A stretch of DNA of 64,000 nt, from the NCBI GenBank assembly GCA_035578905.1, contig JAQJVL010000157.1, forward strand, positions 1,426,001 through 1,490,000, given 5' to 3'. This document shows, one piece after another, positions 34,882 through 47,303 of the stretch. The stretch comes from Stictocephala bisonia (lineage: Eukaryota > Arthropoda > Insecta > Hemiptera > Membracidae). Within the stretch, counting starts at the first letter, position 1. Every line of letters starts with the position of its first letter. The position numbers and the translations under genes are program-made. The notes under the pieces were generated by a model, which saw only the letters and a list, made by a program, of their open reading frames with translations, was not told where the DNA came from and did not search any database.

Positions 34882-35079
34882 TAAGGTGGTTCTTAGACTA
34901 TGTAATATTCCAAAGGCAGGGAACTGTTTCTAGACGAAGTGGCAAATAACTACTACCGTAATATAGTTTATTTAAATAATTCATTAATGTTTACTTAGGA
35001 CATTCCATATTTCAATGAATTGGTAATTTTGGGGATACTTTATTTTTTTAGTGATTCTTGCCTGTATTTTATTTGAATT

Positions 35080-35126
<47 letters not shown>

Positions 35127-36291
35127 CATAAATTATTAAATTTTTTAATATCACACTCAACCAAATTATGTGATGGATATTTTGATGGTTCAGATCAGAT
35201 ATTTAGAAGACCACTGATAAATGTCAACAGTACAAGAAATATTGATTAGTAATAACTGTAAGAAATTTGTAGGCTGGTGTCATTACTAAAACCTCAAGGT
35301 GAGAGAAACCACATCACAGTATAAGTGTTTGATGACATAAATATTGTAAATAACCTCATTCATTATTTATCGGTAAGATGCCGATTGTAGAGATATGGGG
35401 TAGGCAAATATGAGTGGTGAATGAATATGATGATTGTAAATGAATAGTCATTGTTACTAACTAAGGACGACTGTTCCATAGAAAGAGCCATTAGCACAAT
35501 AGCCAGGACAACTAAGGGATTTACAGCTTTACGTAAAATCCTAAACATATAGTATTTGTCTGATTTTCAGCTAATGACAATCCTGATACTCAGTTATCTT
35601 CCCTACACTATATCCAGAATTGATTACCACCCAACATGGAAACCCTAGACTTCTCTAGTAGTTTCCACGCTAATAGCAACCATTGAGTAAATGCCATGTC
35701 AGTATTAAGAAGACTGAGTTTAGAGCCCATCACCTACAACCTCCACTTCACTAAAATTTGGTCCCAAGTAGCTGGGTTACAGCACTGCACCACCAGTGTT
35801 GACTTGACACAGTCGTTACCACTACATTAAATTTCAAATTAGCCACAATAAATGCAAATTAAAGTCAATATAATATTAACATGATGAACTTAATGTGTTA
35901 ATTTAATTGCTAATCAACATAATTAATTGACTTTATATTTCACAGTTAACTGTTACTTGTTGAGAACTAGTTTATTTCAGAGCTCTCTAATTAGCTGTAG
36001 AATTGACATTTATCAGTTCCCTTTCTGTCTTGAAAAGCATCTTTCCATCATTATTATAATTTAGCATTGACTTAGTTTCTACCGCTCCTAGCTGTTTTGT
36101 AATTATTCAGTTGGTAAGCTAGTCTATACTACTTTGTCTATTTTGGCTGTGAATATATGAAATCTTAACCATAAAGTAATATACTCTATATTTTTACACG
36201 ATTTTGTATTGTATAACACCTGCTGGGTCAAGGTGGTAATTAGTTAAGACTAACCCATTGGACTACACATTCACTTGAAACTTGATGCCCC
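34882..36291. other. 3' flank of the acetylhydrolase gene
   Basis: Intergenic or 3' UTR sequence, with a (TA)n run at 35082-35121. Decayed short frames near 35400-35800 were not recognised. Confidence 0.5.
35082..35121. repeat. (TA)n microsatellite
   Basis: Uninterrupted alternating AT, 40 bp, about 200 bp past the acetylhydrolase stop codon. Confidence 0.95.
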
Positions 36292-37300
36292 TTAACTCTG
36301 TGTCTGGCAATATACTGAGCAGTTGATCATGCAGTGTTGTATTTGCTCAAGTATATATGACAATCAACTACTGAGTAGTTGACCTGAGAGTGCCACTAAT
36401 AGCTCTTCTGACCTTATTAACACGTTCGCTGCTGATGGTGCTGCTGCCTGTTCTGAGCATGCGCTTGGTGCGGAGTGCGGATCCGCACCAACTTCGTATC
36501 ATAACTGTACGAAAAATTAAATCGCTAGCTACGAACGAACGGTAAAAATTTGTTCAACTGAATGTTTTAAGCAAGCTCACAATGAATCCTCTGTCTGTGG
36601 CCAGTGCTCGGCGCCGGGCGCACACTAAACAAATAACATGAGTCATCCAATATGGTGCGGATCCGCACCAAGCGCATGCTCAGAACAGGCAGCAGGGTGC
36701 GGATCCGCACCATCAGCAGCGAACGTGTTAAGCTAGACATCGACCACTTTAGTATGAGTTGACATGAGAATGCCCCTAATATCAAGTGATGTTCGCGTCC
36801 ACAGCAAATCTTTAAAGTTGTACGTACATCCAGGGTAGTTCTAAACTAGCAACAAATCTGGTAGCTGGACTGTCACAATTTTGTGGTCTTCCAGCTATGG
36901 CAGCTGCCACAAAACATCATACAATATTGTAAATGCACCTTAACTCTATATCTGGCTTTTGACTTCTTATTAATCAATCATGCAATGCTGTATTTTGCTC
37001 TTAACTCAATATCTGGCAATCAAGTACAAATTAGTCGAGCGTAACGTTTCATCTGCTCATTACCTCAATGTTTGGCTATCAACTACCGAGTAGTCCATCT
37101 TGTAACTTTGTATTTGTTCGTTAATTCTATGTCTGGCTATCAACTACTGATTATTCTATCATGCAATATTGTATTTGCTCATTAACTATATCTGGCTTTC
37201 AACTACTGAGTAGTTGATTATGTAACATTGTATTTGCTCCTTATCAATAACCCTGTCAATCTACTATTGAGTTCTTGATCATACAATGCTGTATTAATAA
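36292..37300. repeat. degenerate tandem repeat of about 61 bp, interrupted
   Basis: Diverged units follow the pattern TTAACTCTATGTCTGGCTAT, CAACTACTGAGTAGTTGATC, ATGCAATGTTGTATTTGCTC. They are seen at 36292-36416 and again at about 36938-37292, with TTAA elements and other sequence between. Each unit contains a CAACTACTGAGTAGTTG palindrome. Confidence 0.7.
36421..36727. mobile_element. 307-bp piggyBac-like MITE
   Basis: Flanked by TTAA (36417-36420 and 36728-36731), with exact inverted ends starting CACGTTCGCTGCTGATGGTG. Inside, the 16-bp palindrome GGTGCGGATCCGCACC occurs at 36654-36669 and 36696-36711, and in an extended form at about 36467-36489. The TIR resembles that of the element at 52797-54188 (CACAATCGCTGCGG), so both may be mobilised by the same transposase. 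Confidence 0.92.
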
Positions 37301-38342
37301 TTTATTTTAATTATGTAAACAACTAATTGAAACCATACTATGAACTTTCATTAACACATATTAGATAGTTAATTTGTTACATAGTTTATGCTTCCCAATA
37401 AATAATAGAAATGTTAAGAACTTATGTAGATATACTACGAACTTATCTAGATAAAACCTTTGTGCAGTAAGTGTTTACCTTGGCGAAAAAACAATGAAAA
37501 CGTCAAGTTTACACTTGCTGTTAAGAAGAAATAAATGTCATTAAAGAAATGTGATTTACATCATTCAACTATTTCTATACAAAAACACATGGTCATTCAT
37601 TATTAGCTTTGTGTTACTTTTACTTGACCGTATAATTTTTGTTAGAACCGTCCAATCTGGATTTCTATAATGGCAATAATTCAAAGGTCGATAAGAAATA
37701 TACTGTACACAAATCAGCTCTTCTAACTTTATAAGTGATATAGTTTTGAAACGAATCTCTTGACATTCAAATCAATCTAATGTGTTAAAATAGAGAGAGT
37801 CTGTCATGTGAGCTAGGCATTGTGGTCTCTGTTCTTGTTCTGAACTGTGTTTATGTCATTGTGACTGTGTAAATTGTCATACAAGTGTTTTATCTATCAA
37901 CATATAAACATGCCATGAATAAATAGTCCAAAATAACATCACAGAATGGTTCCATTATATTAGGAAGGTGGGTTGAATATTATCAATAATTTTTGTACGC
38001 TATTTAATAATATAATTTTAATAATGTCAGTGAAATATATTTCTAACCTGATTTATTTATTTTATATCTTTAAATAAAATATTTTGTACAAATTATCTTT
38101 AGAGAATAAATGAATATTTTTCGTATAAAATTGTAAATGTTTATTACCTTTAGAGAATATGCTCAAACGGTTCACAAATACTTGTTTTGTATGTAGTTTG
38201 AAGTACATTAACAGACTATATTATAAAATTGTCATATATTTAAGAGAAAACCTATTTAGTTCAAAAGTGGCTGTAATACTATAGTGACATATGTTTGGCA
38301 TTATGTAAGCATTTTTACGAAGCATTCCCAAATATATATATA
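37301..38342. other. no gene recognised
   Basis: AT-rich intergenic sequence without coding motifs. Confidence 0.5.
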
Positions 38343-40600
38343 CAGTAGAACTTGGATAATTCGAACTTCTTTAATTCGAAATTGCCTTTAATTCGAAGTT
38401 TTGGGTTGGTCCCTTGAACATTGTAATATTACCAATGTAAAATAATCATGGATAATTCGAAGTTAAATCTCTTTAATTCGAAGTTTTTACATCAACGGTA
38501 AAAGTGAAACATTGACTAATGTACTGTAAACAAGGTTCCGTTTGAGGTTTGCATTGTTTGGTCGGTGTGTCGGCAGGCAAATCACCTTCTGGGAATTCCT
38601 AATCTGTCTCTTCCCCTCCCCTCGGCGCGCCCCGTCATTATGTTGCGATTGATGACCCGGCGCCCCCACCCCATCCAGCCGGCCCGCCCAGTGCAGTCGT
38701 GTAATCTGTGCCGTTAAATTGTGTGTTTTTTATTAGTGTGCCTTTAATTGTAAGTTTGTTTTGTTTGTGTTATTGATCAAAATGGCTTCAACTAGTAAGC
38801 CGCGTGTTCAGTACAAGACATTAACATTTCATGAAAAAGTGGCTGTAATTCGTGAGGTGGAACAGGGTGTAATGAAAAAATGTGACATCGCTAAAAAGTA
38901 TGGGATAGCACCTAACACAGTGTCTACATTTTTGAAGAATAGGGATAAAATAATGAACAGTGCTTTAAGTGGCAAGAACCGTAAAAGGGCCAGAGATCCG
39001 GAGAACCCAGAAGTTGATGAATGCGTGCTTAAGTGGTTCAAGCAAGCCCGGGACATGAATATTCCCTTATCAGGACCTCTTGTTCGAACAAAGGCAGAAG
39101 AATTTGCTGTAAATTTGGGAAAATCTGATTTTAAAGCGAGTGCTGGTTGGTTAGACGGGTTTAAGGACAGGAACAATGTAACATTCAAGTCTGTTTGCGG
39201 TGAAAGTGCTAGCGTCAACCAAGAAGCTGCAAATGTTTGGAAAAATGATGTTTTAAAAATGATTGAAGAAACTCCAGCAAAAAACATTTTCAACGTGGAT
39301 GAAACTGGTTTATTTTTTAAATGTACTCCAGACAAAACACTAACTTTTAAAGGAGATCAATGCAGAGGAGGAAAGAACAGTAAAGAAAGAGTTACTTTGT
39401 TAGTTGGAGCTAATATGGACGGAAGTGAAAAGTTGCCTTTGCTTATGATAGGCAAATCGTGCAATCCAAGATGCTTTAAAAACGTAAAATCCAAACCTAT
39501 CGAATACAAATCAAATAAGAAGGCTTGGATGACATCAGAGCTGTTTGCAGAGTGGCTGTTAAAACTAGACAAACATTTCTGTAAACAGAAAAGAACAATC
39601 ATCCTGTTTGTTGACAACTGTACTGCCCACAATTCAATTCCAAATATGGGCAATGTTAAGGTTATCTTTTTCCCCCCTAACATGACGTCAGTTGTACAAC
39701 CAATGGATCAGGGCATTATTAAAAATTTTAAACACTTTTACCGGCGACTTGTTGTACAAAACCTCTTGACAGATTCATTGGAAAAGAAAAACACCTTCAA
39801 AATTGACCTCCTTCAAGCATCAAGAATGTGTCACAGTGCATGGGGTCAAGTGTCTCAAGCAACAATTGCGAATTGCTTCAAAAAAGCTGGGTTTGTCAAG
39901 ATATCTGACCATGATAGAGCTTTAGAAGAAGATGTTCCTTCTACACCCGACGGATGGGAAGAGTCAACCTTTGAAGAGTACGTAAATTTAGATGAACAAG
40001 TAGCAGTGTGTGGAGAACTTTCTGATCAAGACATTATGGCGGAGGTAAAGAACAAAAATAATGCTGAATTGTCGGACCTGGAAGAAGATGTGGATGAAGT
40101 AGAACAGCCATCAATCCCTACAACATCAGAGGCCCTTCAGCAACTTTATGATTTTCGACGGTATATTGAAGGGCAAACTAATGTAAGTGAGTCTGTTTTC
40201 CAATCTCTAAATATTCTTGAAAATTTTGTAAATACAAAAAAAATTAATTCTTCAAAGCAACAAGATATTTCTAATTACTTTATTAAACTTTAAAAAGTGT
40301 AATTCTATCTACATACATGTACTGCATTTACCTAATTTGTTAAACCTTCATTATTGTAATTTTTACAAACTGTATGCCTCTATTTTTTATATACTCTATT
40401 TTTTATATATTTAATATACTGTAGTGAACTTTAAATGAATACATTAAATTTTATATTAAAAAAGTAATTTGTGGGTATTATTTTAAGCCTTTTAGGATTA
40501 TGAAAGTTACATTAAAAATACAACTTGGTTAATTTGAAGTATTGGATAATTCGAATTTTCGCATTGGTCCCTTCAGGTTCGAATTATCCAAGTTCTACTA
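38343..40600 (+). mobile_element. complete pogo/Tigger transposon
   Basis: The left end CAGTAGAACTTGGATAATTC and right end GAATTATCCAAGTTCTACTA are inverted repeats differing only at the last base. TA lies on both sides (38341-38342 and 40601-40602). Internal AATTCGAA motifs repeat near the left end. It is 2258 bp and carries one uninterrupted transposase gene, unlike every other DNA transposon in the window, so it may have moved recently. Confidence 0.95.
38782..40293 (+). CDS. pogo/Tigger transposase (jerky/CENP-B-related), intact
   Basis: 503 aa from the ATG at 38782 (upstream in-frame codons lack an ATG) to TAA. The N-terminus has a pipsqueak-type helix-turn-helix (LTFHEKVAVIREVEQG ... 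DIAKKYGIAPNTVSTF, residues about 15-60). A Tc5/CENP-B DNA-binding block follows (about 70-140, with WLDGFKDRNNV). The DDE_1 catalytic domain has FNVDETGLFFK, ILFVDNCTAHN and VVQPMDQGII. Thirty residues lie between the last two Asp, matching the pogo DDxD pattern. An acidic C-terminal region ends in DISNYFIKL, like the family's xITxFF tail. No stop or frameshift. It would bind the element ends and insert at TA. A domesticated host gene is less likely because the terminal repeats are intact. Confidence 0.95.
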   Translation: MASTSKPRVQYKTLTFHEKVAVIREVEQGVMKKCDIAKKYGIAPNTVSTFLKNRDKIMNSALSGKNRKRARDPENPEVDECVLKWFKQARDMNIPLSGPLVRTKAEEFAVNLGKSDFKASAGWLDGFKDRNNVTFKSVCGESASVNQEAANVWKNDVLKMIEETPAKNIFNVDETGLFFKCTPDKTLTFKGDQCRGGKNSKERVTLLVGANMDGSEKLPLLMIGKSCNPRCFKNVKSKPIEYKSNKKAWMTSELFAEWLLKLDKHFCKQKRTIILFVDNCTAHNSIPNMGNVKVIFFPPNMTSVVQPMDQGIIKNFKHFYRRLVVQNLLTDSLEKKNTFKIDLLQASRMCHSAWGQVSQATIANCFKKAGFVKISDHDRALEEDVPSTPDGWEESTFEEYVNLDEQVAVCGELSDQDIMAEVKNKNNAELSDLEEDVDEVEQPSIPTTSEALQQLYDFRRYIEGQTNVSESVFQSLNILENFVNTKKINSSKQQDISNYFIKL

Positions 40601-41489
40601 TATAGGGTAATATGAATTTTAGACTATGTTGTGTACTTGTGTTAGATGTGTACCTACAAATTTTGTCAAGTCTCTACATCAACTTGTATTGTAATAAAGA
40701 TTTGACTAGTAAAAAAACTTATAAATTTAGAATAAAAAATGCCAAACCAGATGATATGTGCAATTTTGTCCTCCTAAAATAGTCTCAAGTAAAAACCCTT
40801 GTAAAACATCTTAATTGGTTGCATGTGACAAACTACTTTTCATTCATTTCAGAAAGTAGCACTAAATAGTTTATTGCTTTTTACATTCTCCCATATGCGT
40901 TAGCATAGAGAAAGTATTGTCATCGTCCGTAACATTTTTTTTACAGTTTGGTCTAAAAGTCCATTTTAGGGTCCCCTGAACCATTGATTTTACTATACAT
41001 AGAAGATAGTTCCATCCAATGTTAAATTTTGAGGCACGGAATATGGGAGCGACCGTGCTGCAACCTGTCGTCAATCAAGTTAAAGAGGTCGAAATTGCCT
41101 CCAGTTTTGACTGTTCGGTTGCACAACCTGGGAGCAGTAAAGGAAACTAATCACTCCCTCCCATTCTGTCATTCTCTCTTGTTTCTTGACGCTCGTCCGG
41201 ACTGTCGCCACTGCACCTGTCTACTGTCGGCGATTGGCCTTGGCCTTGATAGTGGGCAAAGTGGGATATTATTCCTTGCTGTGCTATGTCTTGCACGGAA
41301 AGAAATCGCGGTCTTTTATTTAGGCCTTAATGGTTTGTGAATATGTAAAATGTTAGGGGACATTTTTTTTTGTTATTTTATCAATGTAAATAACAGTGTT
41401 TTACAGATGTTTAGTTAAAACATTATGCATTATCTAAAATGATGTAAATACTACGTATTGTAAGTTTATTGATATTTTAAGTAATTGTA
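40601..41489. other. no gene recognised
   Basis: Intergenic sequence. A moderate-GC stretch at 41030-41340 has a 103-codon open frame without recognisable motifs. Confidence 0.45.
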
Positions 41490-42390
41490 TATTTAGAAGT
41501 AGCAAGAAAAATGGTGGTAGTTCTAAATTGTTAAAGGCTAAATTGTTAAGTCCCTGGATAGCACCAAACATTTTATATAAATTTGAGAGACGTAAAAAAT
41601 TATATAAAATTTCTACGAAAAGACCATATGACAGTTTTTCAAAATTATTTTGCAAAATGTACTAATGAATTAAATAATGTGATCAATTTTACAAAAAAAC
41701 AATTATTATTCAACATTATTAGAAAACTGTAAAGGTGATGTATCTGAGCAGCGGAAGGTAATAAATAACTTGACAAGTGGGTTTTCAAAGAAAATAGTTG
41801 AGCTAATTGAATTGCCAACCGGCGAAGTTATGCGTGAGCCTTCGTCATTGACAAGATAAACAATCACCTTATCACAATCCAGTCTACCCTTCCAGACGTT
41901 GTACATTCCAATACCCTTCCACCTTTACGTACTTACTATCAATATTCATTCCTTATAACTCATTATCAACTTATTATGAAATTAAGAGTATTGTTAAGCT
42001 TTTAAAAAATAAAATATTGACTGGCTCTGACCAAATTAATGTACATTTACTGAAAAATATAATTGATGAGATTGCACCAGTTTTAGTTCACTTAATAAAC
42101 AGTAGTTTTATCAAAGGCATTTTTCCTGAGAGCCTGAAGTTAAGTTCAGTGGTACCTATTTTGAAGGACAATAACTCTATAAACTAGATAACATAATAAC
42201 TATCAGCGTGTTATCTGTATTCTCTAAGGGTTTTGAAAAAAACAAATATTAAAAGACTCCATAGTTATTTATCTAAATTAAATTTTCTTAATCCACGTCA
42301 ATTCGGTTTTATCAAAGGAAAGTCATCTGAGGATGCGTTATTAGAAGTATCAGAAATCATTTATAACAATTTAATTATTCATTAACTTAT
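41490..42390 (+). pseudogene. LINE (jockey-like) fragment
   Basis: Plus-strand readings give SPWIAPNILYKFERRKKLYK (the linker after the endonuclease) and, after several breaks, LTGSDQINVHLLKNIIDE and SSFIKGIFPESLKLSSVVPI. These are the first reverse-transcriptase blocks of jockey-type elements. Many stops and frameshifts are present and neither the YADD box nor the 3' end is found. Confidence 0.78.
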
Positions 42391-43669
42391 CATCTGTCAT
42401 ATAGTTCACATTTAATACTAGAATTAACCCTTTATATTATTGAAATCATTATTAATTTCAAATTGAAAAATTGAAAATATAAATAAATTGCAGTTTATCC
42501 ATACTTTCACATCTAGTAAAATAATAGTATGAAAAACAGATGTGTTAACTTTAATTATATTCGCCTTAAACATACGTTTTACAATGGTCTGATTCAATCA
42601 ATTGGTATTTTTTTAAGGGGGACATAAAAAAAAATTACAATAATTTCACAACCTGATTAAAATAATGAAAATTGAATCTAAATAATCATAAGTCTAGTTA
42701 TATTCTACCGCGATAATATTTCCTAACCAATTGCAATTGACATTGAGATTGTTTTTCTCAAGAAGTAATAATAGAGTCACAATTCTTCATGATTCCGAAA
42801 AAAATAAAAACTGACCATTCACCAAACAATGAAATATTTTACAAACAATCATGCAATTACTTGGAACCAAATAATATGTTAATGTTAGAGACAGTAATAA
42901 TAAAACATATGTATATAATAAAATTAAAAATAATGCTATTTTAAATTAAATATCTATACACAGATTGTCTGAATCAGGCCATAAGATGAAAGCAATTTTT
43001 ATCTTGTATAGAAGTAAATTAGTGGTTTTGTTATGATTTGTTCTAACCCTATCATGCAATTTGAATCTCATTTGGGTTTTATATTTTGCCCAGTATTATT
43101 CTATATAAATATCATAGGCCTATTTCAATATTTATTTTGTCAAAGAAATAAATAATGTCACATTTTTTAATATTTCACTATAGGCTATTATATATTCCTG
43201 GAATATTTGCAGATAAATTTCATAATTGAAAGGAGAGTCATTGATTTTATTTGAAAACAATTTATTTTTTAATCAATTACCACATATGAAAAACTAATGA
43301 TTGAGTACAACAGTCGATTTAATCACCTAATCGATGCTTAAAATGCAATAAAAAAAGATTTTTCAGATGGGCTATATAATATGAAAATGTTTACTTAAAT
43401 CAGCAGTAATTATCGCCAGCATTGCCGATAAGTTAGCGGTCTATTCAAGTGTGCCTATTTACAAATACACGGTGTGTTAATCATATAAATCAATATGGTG
43501 TTTTAATTTATTCAGTTATAAATATTTCTTTATTCAATATGAATGTCACACTGAGTTTCACTGTATCAACAATAGTATCAACACAGTATTCTATTCGAAA
43601 GAGATGCAAGCAAATATAAAAACAGCGAACCCGGATAAACGTTGGCCATATGGAAGAACGTAAACAATT
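42391..43669. other. no gene recognised
   Basis: Strongly AT-rich intergenic sequence. Confidence 0.5.
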
Positions 43670-44400
43670 ATCTAAGCAGGACGTTGTTTGTGTGTGGGAC
43701 CTGAGGAAGGAGAGGGCGGGGCGGCTGTCTGGAGAATGGGAGATTGGGTTAAGAGGAGGGAAGTGAGAGAGAGAGAGAGAGACGGAAGAGCGTGCGAGAG
43801 AGAGGAAATAGGGCTATGCACAGCGCAGCGTGGGGCCTCAAAACAGTTTTGGGGCCTCGCCACAACTCTCCCATATGGATGGAGTATCTCTTTATATAGT
43901 AAAATCAATGCCTGAACCCAAAAAAGTAGTTTTTTTGAAAAGAAATTTTATGTCTGTCCAAATGTGTGTATGTGCAGTTCACTGGAAACAAAACAGATGG
44001 ATCAATTTTTATGAAATTGGTATGTAGATATATTTAGCCAATATCTTCAGACAATTTTTTAATTTTTCTAAAAATTTTATTTATTTATTTTAATTTTTTA
44101 TGGGCAAAAAACATACAAAAATATAATTTTCTCAAAAACGGCTCTTAGCGATTTTGATTAAATTTTCAGGAATGATTTGAATTAAAATTTTCAATATTTT
44201 AGTAAAAACCTAGTGTCTGTAACTTGACTATTTTTTTAATTATTATATTTTTTACAGCCAAAAATATTAAAAAATGAAATTTTCAAGCTTTATTCTAACA
44301 ATTTCTATTAAATTTTCAGTAAAGATGCAAATTACAATTACAAATATTTTACTTATCACCCCGCTAAGATGGGACTGGAGGCTGAAGGCTGGAAGCCACA
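43670..44400. repeat. GA-rich stretch and probable dispersed repeat
   Basis: A purine-rich segment (43690-43810, with a GAGAGAGA run) precedes a stretch with CATATGGATGGAGTATCTC and an ATGTCTGTC... AAAAACGGCTCTTAGCGATT layout. Phrases of this type recur in many insect dispersed repeats, but the class could not be set here. Confidence 0.4.
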
Positions 44401-45488
44401 ATTCAAGTTGTTGAAAGTTTTTAACACAAAATATTGGTATGTGATTACTAAATAGCTGTTTTTGAAGATTATTTTTCCCCATACTTTTATTTAAATAAAA
44501 TAAGTGTTTCATTTGTACATTCCTTAGAAATGTAGTTAATTGAAAATCTGTTTTTATTTAGGTGTGTTTTTACATCCTTTAATTTTCATTTTTTAAACAA
44601 TCTCACATAGCAAAGAAAAAGGGAGAAAGTTTGTGGCAGTTACTTGGTACCATTTATTTTAAGATAATATTGAACCAGATAGTCTTTGCTACACAAGGGT
44701 TGTATGTGATCCCTAGCAAACATAATATTCCATAAACCGCCTTCAAACCATTATTCATTAGTAAGACGCCAGAGCCATTTTCTGGTTATTAGAACGGAAA
44801 AGGCTTAACATAAAATCAAGGTTAAAAAATAATATTTAGGATTCATGCAATAAAAATTTGATAAAATTCATTGATATCAAAACAACACATGTGGTATACT
44901 ACCCTTGCCAGGCATTTAACATTTGGTTATTATTTGTTCTGAATATATTCACATTGGAAAAAGAAATAATATATAGAAGAGCCTCATTATCCGACATTCT
45001 GTTTTAACCACATACTTGTCCCAATAATAATACTGCAATAAAATTTTTCTAAAAATAATATAATGGATTATATTTCCGTAATGATGGAAAATGTATGCTG
45101 TTTGGTTGCTCACTGTACTTGACTTACCGTATATATTGTGCGGGAACAGGAACTATACCATGTGAGCAGACTACATTAAGGTGGTTCAGAACTTTTAGGA
45201 CAGACATTGATTTCAGGGATGGGGAATAACGAAATTCTTATTCAGTAGTTTCCTTCCTGTCTGTTCACACATATTAGCCCACTGTAGTTTTTTTTTATAT
45301 ATATAAATTCATGTAAGAATCTATGTGTTCTGCAAGGCTTATTTATCACTTACTGAACTTGCAAAGTTAGGTTTAAAAAGAAAATTGTTATTTGTGACTA
45401 TTCTGTATCATAGTTTGTTGTTTTTTTTCCCTCGTACATTTCTGTAGTGCTGTTGAATACCAAAGAAATATTTATATCTCTTTGTTAA
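44401..45488. other. no gene recognised
   Basis: AT-rich intergenic sequence. Confidence 0.5.
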
Positions 45489-46150
45489 CCACTTGAGCGC
45501 TGTAGACGTGTTAACACGAATTGGCCGTAGTGCCATCAACGCTACATACGTGTTGACACGTTTCGTGACATACAGCTGTTCATTGTTGTCTGTATCACGA
45601 CTGTGAAGGAACGTGAGCACCCTGTATGATATTTTGAGAACTACAATATTGAGAGCACCTTTACCGGCATATGCTGCGATCTAGCGGATATTTATAGAAA
45701 TAAGAATCCAAGTGCTTTACTGTCGTTCAGCTTCGCGCGTTTTATTCATTGACATCGGTCTGTTATGTGCGTAGTTATGTGTGTGTCATTTCTATGTGAA
45801 TTTCTCTGAGTGTAATTATCATGGCGACTAATAACAATAATGAAGGTGATATTAGGCGTTTATTAGAAATGCCTAGTTCTGGATTAGGCTTCGATAATGT
45901 TGATTTCTCAGACGATGAATGGGTGGATGACCTTGATGCCAATCCGGACTTCCTGCCTGGCGGTGAGGACAGTAGTGATGTTGTGGATGACCCTGATCCC
46001 ATGAAACATAATATGTATTATATGTCATAGGCAATTTTTGTTACGGTTTAAAGTTATTCTAAATATACTACTTCTAGACTACTCAGTACGGCGAAAAAAA
46101 CCCGCGGTGAGAAGTCACAAATACATATAATACAGAGGTCGCTTAAGGGG
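45489..46150 (+). mobile_element. internally deleted piggyBac-like element
   Basis: TTAA at 45485-45488 and 46151-46154 flank ends CCACTTGAGCGCTG and, inverted, CCCCTTAAGCGACC. The subterminal region has GTGTTAACACG and GTGTTGACACG. The 662-bp interior keeps only the first part of a transposase gene (45821-46030), as expected for a deletion derivative. Confidence 0.75.
45821..46030 (+). pseudogene. piggyBac transposase N-terminal stub
   Basis: A 69-codon frame starts MATNNNNEGDIRRLLEMPSS and contains the acidic stretches VDFSDDEWVDDLD and SSDVVDDPDP before a stop. Acidic, low-complexity N-termini are usual in piggyBac transposases, and the position inside TTAA ends supports this. No catalytic block is present. 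Confidence 0.6.
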
Positions 46151-46696
46151 TTAATACATATGGTAATTTTATTAAATAAATATTTAATAATAAGTTTTAT
46201 TAAGAGTTAGCAAGAGGTGAAATTAATATCCAGGTAAAGGTCGCAAGTTGTCCTCACTACAAACCGTTTGCTTGTATCACAATAATTGGAGTAAATAGCA
46301 AGAGTAACAAACCTACTCCATTGAGGAAGTAGGATAAAGAACATTACAGGCAGGTCAGAAAAGAGAAAGAGTGCGGAGCAGTCAGGACGGGCATATTTCA
46401 CTACACTGCCATAATATATGCCACTGCTTACTGGGGTCAATAAGTATAACTGAAACAGGATCATAGGGCTTGTTTTCAAAAGCATTCTTTAGTTGAAAAT
46501 AAATCACAGTGCTTGCTGTAATTGGCCTTGAAAGAGATAGTGGGAACCTGGATAATAGGATGGGAAATAGATAGTATAATACAGAATATCCTACAAATGA
46601 TTAGTACAGTAATAATAACATTATATTAAGTTTATTTTGATCACATACTTTTTTTTGTTTACAAAACATTTGTGCATTCTGGACATTGTAACATTA
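46151..46696. other. no gene recognised
   Basis: Intergenic sequence between the piggyBac derivative and the large inverted repeat. Confidence 0.45.
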
Positions 46697-46952
46697 TAAA
46701 TATTCATCTTATGGAAGGTTTAAATTATTGGAGTTAAGTTCACAATTTAATAAAATAAAAGACAAGATATTTAAGTTTTGATTATATTTACTTAACTTAA
46801 AACTGTATATTTATTTTAAGAAACGCTTCTTAAAATAAATATACAGTTTTAAGTTAAGTAAATATAATCAAAACTTAAATATCTTGTCTTTTCTTTCATT
46901 AAATTGTGAACTTAACTCCAATAATTTAAACCTTCCATAAGATGAATATTTA
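46697..46952. repeat. near-perfect inverted repeat, about 126-bp arms
   Basis: The left arm begins ATAAATATTCATCTTATGGA and the right arm ends with its complement, CCATAAGATGAATATTTAT. Complementarity holds nearly throughout, apart from a small indel region around AATAAAATAAAAGAC / GTCTTTTCTTTCATT. The loop is only ACGC (46823-46826). It lies about 740 bp downstream of the KICS2-like stop codon. No target duplication was identified. Confidence 0.93.
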
Positions 46953-47303
46953 TATTTTATATATATTATTATATTTATTTATATTAAAGTAATCAGGTAT
47001 GTAAAGCAACAATACATGATATTTAGCATATGTAAATGACAAATATTGTCAACTACCTAGTAAAACGTTTACATCATGAAAAGTATTTAAAATGTTCATG
47101 ATGGACCTCATTCTCACTCACCAACATTCGCCACCATGAGATCCAGAAAAAGAGTTGAATTCTTTTATGTATTAGAAAAATAATAAATTTTACTGTGTTA
47201 AGTTCGTTTTACTTTTATTATGGTGTTAAACCACTAGTTAAGTAGTTGTGAGCAGAAGCAATACTTTTTTTTGATGTATGGTAAAAAAGAAAAGAAATGA
47301 AGA

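Noticed and set aside
36567..36785. 72-codon minus-strand frame
   Set aside because: Falls in the TTAA MITE; produced by its inverted repeats.
38829..39335. 168-codon minus-strand frame
   Set aside because: Antisense shadow of the intact Tigger transposase.
41029..41340. 103-codon frame as a gene
   Set aside because: No recognised motif, no splice context and low-confidence start; treated as intergenic.
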